Of a stretch of DNA of 42,291 nucleotides, positions 39,096-42,291 are shown piece by piece (positions within the stretch are counted from its first letter, which is position 1; every line of letters begins with the position of its first letter). Source of the DNA: a virus. A program made the translations under genes and the position numbers. The stretch covers positions 1-42,291 of IMG/VR virus record IMGVR_UViG_3300049255_000012; one strand, given 5' to 3'. The notes under the pieces were generated by a model. The model worked only from the letters and a program-made list of their open reading frames with translations, was not told the DNA's origin and searched no databases.

Positions 39096-39515
39096 TCTAT
39101 CGGTCCTCGGTTCGCATAAGCCATATTGTCGCGCGGACTGAGCGGTCGCTCTCCTGTTGCCAAAGCCACCATCGCTGGTGGCAGTCTTGCGTGAGTGACA
39201 GTTTCCACAAAGCGATTGCAGGTTGGACAACTCGTCGGGACCGCCTGATTGCCGTGGTAAGCGGTGGTCTACGTGTGTAGCATTGCGGTTGCACGGTCGG
39301 CCGTCCTGCAATGTCGCTTCGCAGAATGGTTTAGTGGTCAGTTGCTCGCGTCGGAGCCATTGCCAAAACTTGGATTTATAGAACGAGACATCGGCAGGGT
39401 TGCGCCCGACGTTCTTCGCCTGTTCGCGCTGTAGTGTGTGCTCGGTACACAGACTTGAGCAAGTGTAGGTCTTACAACCTGGTTTATTACACTTATGTGG
39501 TGCTCGTGTAGGCAA
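38712..39515 (-). CDS. HNH endonuclease fused in frame to a signal-peptide segment
   Basis: The first 120 residues are a typical phage HNH nuclease: zinc Cys pairs (C9/C14, C19/C23), FYKSKFWQWLRREQL, and HVDH (81-84), NLQSLCGNCHSRKT (98-111). Such enzymes nick DNA near the terminase site during packaging. Unlike usual HNH genes, no stop follows; the frame runs about 20 codons into a signal peptide protein starting at 39095. The start is a TTG without a good ribosome site. It opens the late gene set. Confidence 0.8.
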   Translation of the reverse strand: MPTRAPHKCNKPGCKTYTCSSLCTEHTLQREQAKNVGRNPADVSFYKSKFWQWLRREQLTTKPFCEATLQDGRPCNRNATHVDHRLPRQSGGPDELSNLQSLCGNCHSRKTATSDGGFGNRRATAQSARQYGLCEPRTDRMIKIQKIISTIVISSLLALSMTPVCSAKSIPSAASIAAKQAKRLRLIEETEQDYERNSLIRQVKRDFSASAKFLTRAHADLVAAEFKASGYEVTVSKVYTCWLRISSWDGEEVAEAFQVRVELPKAK

Positions 39516-39653
39516 TGACCGATAACCGACGTTTGAGATCGATGCGGTTGGTACCTAGCACGATCAAGAATTACAAACGCGGTCGAGTCAAACTCGCCAC
39601 AAGAACCAATTGCATAAATAGTATCAAACTGTTGAGGATAAGCAAGAGCGACG

Positions 39654-39669
39654 GAACCAAATGTGGTGC
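39654..39669. promoter_or_regulatory. putative operator 5 (GAACCA-AATG-TGGTGC)
   Basis: One mismatch to the palindrome; its spacer AATG equals that of operator 2 at 621-636. Centre to centre it is 28 bp from operator 6. Confidence 0.5.
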
Positions 39670-39681
39670 GTATATCCAACG

Positions 39682-39697
39682 GCACCATATTTGATGC
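39682..39697. promoter_or_regulatory. putative operator 6 (GCACCA-TATT-TGATGC)
   Basis: One mismatch to the palindrome. It lies 15 bp upstream of the -35 box at 39712. Confidence 0.5.
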
Positions 39698-39711
39698 CTG
39701 GAAATTAGTCG

Positions 39712-39740
39712 TTGACACTTCGCCGTTTCCGTCGTTTAAT
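39712..39740 (+). promoter_or_regulatory. strong sigma70-like promoter reading into non-coding DNA
   Basis: TTGACA, a 17-bp spacer and TTTAAT match the consensus at 11 of 12 positions. No plus-strand gene follows before the integrase at 40967, so the transcript would cross the repeat region and run antisense to the secreted-protein gene. Confidence 0.5.
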
Positions 39741-39770
39741 TCAATCCCGCTGTGGGGACAGGTTGCGTAA

Positions 39771-40107
39771 GTGGTGGAAGTTAAGCACCACAGGCTGAGA
39801 AGACACCACAAGTCACCCGCATATACACCACAGCAAAACCTTTACTAGACAATCGATAGCGGACTTCTGGGTGGCAAGGTGGCAACAAATCCCAGAAAGG
39901 TCGCAGGTGTGCGCGTGCGCGCGCGCCCGTATTTTATCTTTGACTATGTAGTTTTTTGCCCCGAATTGCTAACGATTTTTTTTTGCTTTAATTTATAGGA
40001 AAATCAATCCACCATTCCACCACAAAGACTGAAAAAGAAGAGTAGATAAAGGTTTTACTGTGGTGTATATACGGGTGGAAGCTGGGTGGAATGTGGTGGA
40101 AGTTAAG
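39771..40107. repeat. nested direct and inverted repeats
   Basis: The direct repeat GTGGTGGAAGTTAAG occurs at both ends. Inside, 39814-39844 is the reverse complement of 40047-40077 at 29 of 31 positions, with arms 202 bp apart. Several further CACCAC/GTGGTG copies lie between. This resembles iteron-type origins or a large regulatory structure. Confidence 0.75.
39907..39926. other. alternating purine-pyrimidine run (Z-DNA prone)
   Basis: GTGTGCGCGTGCGCGCGCGC alternates strictly for 20 bp in the loop of the 31-bp inverted repeat. Such runs readily adopt Z-DNA under negative supercoiling. Confidence 0.7.
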
Positions 40108-40210
40108 AAACTAGCGCAATTAGCGGATATATAGAGCCTGAGATTGGCTTAAGCGCTTGATTACAGCATTTTTCGTTAGCCAAAAGTTATGTTTACAACG
40201 GATTGACTTT

Positions 40211-40780
40211 TTAGAGATCGTCAATCTCGGATTTTGTTGCAGTTTGCATCCTCTCAATTTCTCGGGACCGCAAAGCTAAATTAGAAAAGATGATCAAGGC
40301 TTTGTCCAAATCGGAATGCTCGTCGATCTTTATTTCGTTGCCGCCATATCGCCAGACAAATACGTCGTCGTCGATCGATGCACCAAAAGCGTTTGATTTT
40401 ACGACCGTTTTTGATGCTATCGGCTTGCCGTACTTAGCTTTTAGAGCGGCTTCGATAGCAATACAGTTGTCGGAGTCGGTTTGCAGGTAAACCGTGCAAA
40501 GCCGCTTAGAATCAGGCGAATAGTTGAGTAAGACCGTCTCAACTGGAATGCCTGCAAATGTGGTGCTTTCAATCAAGCCTGCGTCGCCCGTGAGTTTGAC
40601 GCCATTTCTAGCGGCTTGTATTTGGACTTCTGAAACAGTCGACCCAGGGATTATCCCTTTGAAGCTGATCGGTTGCTTTGCGCTTGAGGTCGCGATCGAG
40701 GCCCTAAGCGGAGTTGCGCTCGCTTGGCTGAGTGAAGCTAGCATTATGGCTGGTAATAGAAATATCTTGGTAGTACGCAT
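40211..40780 (-). CDS. secreted or periplasmic cargo protein (moron)
   Basis: The 189-residue protein starts MRTTKIFLLPAIMLASLSQASA, a clear signal peptide. The mature part begins ISFKGIIPGSTVSEVQIQAARNG and contains AALKAKYGKP and WRYGGNEIKID, a layout I recall from bacterial periplasmic proteins of unknown function. It is transcribed apart from the phage gene sets, next to the integrase, as lysogenic conversion genes often are. It could alter the envelope or block superinfection; neither is shown. Confidence 0.6.
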   Translation of the reverse strand: MRTTKIFLLPAIMLASLSQASATPLRASIATSSAKQPISFKGIIPGSTVSEVQIQAARNGVKLTGDAGLIESTTFAGIPVETVLLNYSPDSKRLCTVYLQTDSDNCIAIEAALKAKYGKPIASKTVVKSNAFGASIDDDVFVWRYGGNEIKIDEHSDLDKALIIFSNLALRSREIERMQTATKSEIDDL

Positions 40781-40815
40781 ACGGCTGAGATTGAGCCTTT
40801 CAGGAATTTCTCAGG

Positions 40816-40831
40816 ATTGTATCAATACAAT
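40816..40831. promoter_or_regulatory. 16-bp palindrome between cargo gene and integrase
   Basis: ATTGTAT-CA-ATACAAT is a perfect 7-bp inverted repeat in the divergent intergenic region. A DNA-binding site is likely. Confidence 0.5.
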
Positions 40832-40891
40832 GAGGATCTAAAGCCAATATTTGGCAGGCATATAGATGTATGTCTTTTAAGTGCTGTCCGC

Positions 40892-40919
40892 TTGTCAGAT
40901 ACTACGACATTCGTAGTAT
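40892..40919 (+). promoter_or_regulatory. integrase promoter overlapped by a 9-bp palindrome
   Basis: TTGTCA (40892-40897), a 16-bp spacer and TAGTAT (40914-40919) form a plausible promoter. ATACTACGA and TCGTAGTAT (40899-40907, 40911-40919) form a perfect palindrome filling the spacer and -10, so a bound protein would block it. Confidence 0.5.
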
Positions 40920-40966
40920 TGGGCGATATCGGGCCGCCCCCAACCTTGAGCAATTTTGGAGGCACA

Positions 40967-41911
40967 ATGGATCGACTTCCCACACTGAGACAGGTTTTTA
41001 ACGATTACCTGGTATCAAGACAAAACCTAAAACCCTCAACCATCCTTGATTACAGAAAACGGCTCAAATGTGTCGAGGATTGGCTTGATTTGCCAGTTTC
41101 AGCGATCACAAAAGACATGGTCGAGGAAAAGCATCGAGAAATCAGTATAAAAGGAAAGGCGCAAGCCAATGTGACGTTTAGAGTCGTCCGCGCATTGCTG
41201 AATTACGCAAGAAGCAAGTACGAGAACGAGCATGAACAGCCGATCTTAAAAACAAACGTCGTCAGCCGGCTTACGGAAGTGCGCGCATGGAATAAGGTGC
41301 GCGGTCGTCGCACAATCATAACTGCCGCACAAATGCCGGATTGGTGGCGAGCTGTCTCGTGTTTGCGCAATAGAACAGTCCGCGACTATCTCATGTTGCT
41401 GATGCTTACCGGACTTCGGCGAAGCGAAGCGGCAAGCTTGCAATGGAAAGACGTGGATCTGCAAGCTGGTTTCCTCAGAGTGCTAGATCCGAAAAATGGC
41501 GAGCATCACGAGTTGCCGCTCTCTGACTTCCTTTGGGACATGCTCAGAGTTCGAAAAGCTCACGCGAGAAAGGAAAACCCGCATGTATTCCCAGGGCGAG
41601 TACCTGGTTGCGGACTGTCGAATTGCTTCAAGAGCTTCGATCGCGTTTTCGTCGGTTGCGGTTTTCGTTTCAAATTGCATGACCTGCGTCGGACATTCTT
41701 GACGACGGCTCACGAGCTGAAAATCGACCTGTTCACTTTGCGTCAACTTGCCAACCATAAGGCAAACGACGACATCACCGCTTTATATGTGATTCAAAAC
41801 TATGAAATGTTGCGGCCAACGATGCAGAAGATCACGGATCTACTGTTGTCGCGGGCTGGTGTTCGAAAAGTTGGCAATGTGGTTTCAATCGTAAAAGGAG
41901 TAGCAGAATGA
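40967..41911 (+). CDS. int: tyrosine-recombinase integrase
   Basis: I start at ATG 40967 (GGAGG 6 nt upstream); an ATG at 40817 would include the promoter palindrome. The 314 residues have a SAM-like core-binding domain (about 5-110) and a catalytic domain with R151 (TGLRRSEA), probable K176, H238xxR241 (HDLRRTF), H264 (ANHK) and Y274 (TALY). It recombines attP with the tRNA-Asn attB. It lies beside attR, as usual. No separate arm-binding domain is obvious at the N terminus. Confidence 0.92.
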   Translation: MDRLPTLRQVFNDYLVSRQNLKPSTILDYRKRLKCVEDWLDLPVSAITKDMVEEKHREISIKGKAQANVTFRVVRALLNYARSKYENEHEQPILKTNVVSRLTEVRAWNKVRGRRTIITAAQMPDWWRAVSCLRNRTVRDYLMLLMLTGLRRSEAASLQWKDVDLQAGFLRVLDPKNGEHHELPLSDFLWDMLRVRKAHARKENPHVFPGRVPGCGLSNCFKSFDRVFVGCGFRFKLHDLRRTFLTTAHELKIDLFTLRQLANHKANDDITALYVIQNYEMLRPTMQKITDLLLSRAGVRKVGNVVSIVKGVAE

Positions 41912-42126
41912 TGATAATGAGCCAAGCCGCCGTTAACAGCCTGTCGCCGCAAAAGCGGCAGGTATTCGACCTTGAGGAACGGATCTTTATCCGTTGCGCG
42001 GTCGACTGTTATCTAAGGACGTTGCGAGAGTGCGAGACGAAAGATCCGGACGAGTTCACGTCGATGATCGCGACCGGCGAGAAGCTTGTAAACAGATTTG
42101 ACAAGGATCTGCTAAAGCATATCTGA
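41908..42126 (+). CDS. small protein at attR (72 aa), possible excision factor
   Basis: ATG overlaps the integrase stop (ATGA), with GGAG 7 nt upstream. The protein is charged and helical (KRQVFDLEERIFIRCAVDCYLRTLREC). Coupling to the integrase suggests a role in excision or integration, but no Xis family is recognised. The extended -10 promoter of the tRNA begins just after it. Confidence 0.5.
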   Translation: MMIMSQAAVNSLSPQKRQVFDLEERIFIRCAVDCYLRTLRECETKDPDEFTSMIATGEKLVNRFDKDLLKHI

Positions 42127-42130
42127 GCCC

Positions 42131-42139
42131 TGATATAAT
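42131..42139 (+). promoter_or_regulatory. extended -10 promoter supplying tRNA-Asn from the phage
   Basis: TGATATAAT is a perfect extended -10 element (TGN-TATAAT), 28 nt before the tRNA. It lies in phage DNA, inside the att core, and can drive the restored tRNA without a good -35 box. Confidence 0.6.
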
Positions 42140-42164
42140 CAAAACCACCAACGACCTCTTTATA

Positions 42165-42208
42165 TATTCCCGAGTAGCGCAGCGGTAGCGCAGGTGACTG
42201 TTAATCAC
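42165..42208 (+). repeat. attR core (44-bp direct repeat)
   Basis: Identical to 56-99. It ends at the 3' side of the anticodon stem; sequence after it completes the host tRNA. The distance between the two cores gives a prophage length of 42109 bp. Confidence 0.93.
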
Positions 42209-42239
42209 TTGGTCGTAGGTTCGAATCCTACCTCGGGAG
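42168..42239 (+). tRNA. tRNA-Asn(GTT), restored hybrid gene
   Basis: A 72-nt cloverleaf: acceptor TCCCGAG/CTCGGGA, D-arm GCGC/GCGC, anticodon stem GGTGA/TCACT with loop CTGTTAA (GTT at 42200-42202), T-arm GTAGG/CCTAC, discriminator G. CCA is not encoded. The 5' half comes from the phage, the 3' half from the host. Confidence 0.95.
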
Positions 42240-42253
42240 TTCCTTAAAAATTG

Positions 42254-42285
42254 ATGCCGTCTCTATTGCGGGAGACGGCATTTTT
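42254..42285 (+). terminator. intrinsic terminator after tRNA-Asn
   Basis: ATGCCGTCTC and GAGACGGCAT form a perfect 10-bp stem with an 8-nt loop, followed by TTTT. It ends the tRNA transcript in host DNA. Confidence 0.85.
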
Positions 42286-42291
42286 CCTCTA

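Larger units (their letters stand above)
39516..40210. other. repeat-rich non-coding region, candidate origin/late control
   Basis: About 700 bp with no convincing gene. It contains two operator-like palindromes (39654-39669, 39682-39697), a strong rightward promoter (39712-39740), a 15-bp direct repeat (39771-39785, 40093-40107), a 31-bp inverted repeat (39814-39844, 40047-40077), many CCACC/GGTGG words, a 20-bp alternating purine-pyrimidine run (39907-39926) and an AT-rich stretch (39930-40005). A TTG frame on the minus strand (39338-39811) is not favoured because the operators and promoter lie in it and HNH overlaps its end. Confidence 0.7.

Noticed and set aside
39338-39811. 157-codon minus-strand frame with a signal-like start
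   Set aside because: TTG start without a ribosome site; its region holds two operator-like palindromes and a promoter, and its last third overlaps the better supported HNH gene.

Overview
The window holds one complete integrated temperate phage of about 42.1 kb with short host flanks. A 44-bp direct repeat (56-99 and 42165-42208) bounds it. The repeat is the 5' half of a tRNA-Asn(GTT) gene: the right copy is a full tRNA (42168-42239), the left copy a truncated fragment. The host cannot be named from the sequence. The tRNA has no encoded CCA and its 3' half resembles cyanobacterial tRNA-Asn from memory; CGATCG and GCGATCGC words are common and there is a pentapeptide-repeat gene. This weakly suggests the Cyanobacteriota/Vampirovibrionia lineage. 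Head and tail genes define an HK97-like phage with a long non-contractile (siphovirus) tail.

Layout. At the left end (131-928) lie a small HTH-type gene and a regulatory stretch. Rightward early genes follow (754-13743): ribbon-helix-helix regulator, SF2 helicase, pentapeptide protein, VRR-NUC nuclease, DnaB-N/D5-type primase-helicase, Cas4-like exonuclease, predicted annealing protein, Rad50-like ATPase and many small zinc or membrane proteins. All late genes run leftward, from about 39515 down to 13837. In transcription order they are: HNH nuclease, two membrane/secreted proteins, six or seven tail-fibre-like genes, small and large terminase, portal, protease, capsid, connectors, tail terminator, tail tube, frameshifted tail chaperones, tape measure, tail tip, another fibre gene, and lysis genes. 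Right of this come a repeat-rich non-coding region (39516-40210), a secreted cargo protein (minus strand), the tyrosine integrase and a small gene at attR.

How it works together. The integrase recombines at the tRNA anticodon stem-loop. Because the phage carries the 5' half of the tRNA, integration swaps promoters: the host tRNA is read from a phage extended -10 promoter, and the truncated tRNA with its host promoter now reads into the first phage gene. The early genes form a replication and Red-like recombination module. A 16-bp palindrome, GCACCA-N4-TGGTGC, recurs at both ends, before the capsid gene and between tail genes. It looks like the operator of a prophage-wide regulator whose identity is not obvious; there is no recognisable CI-type repressor.
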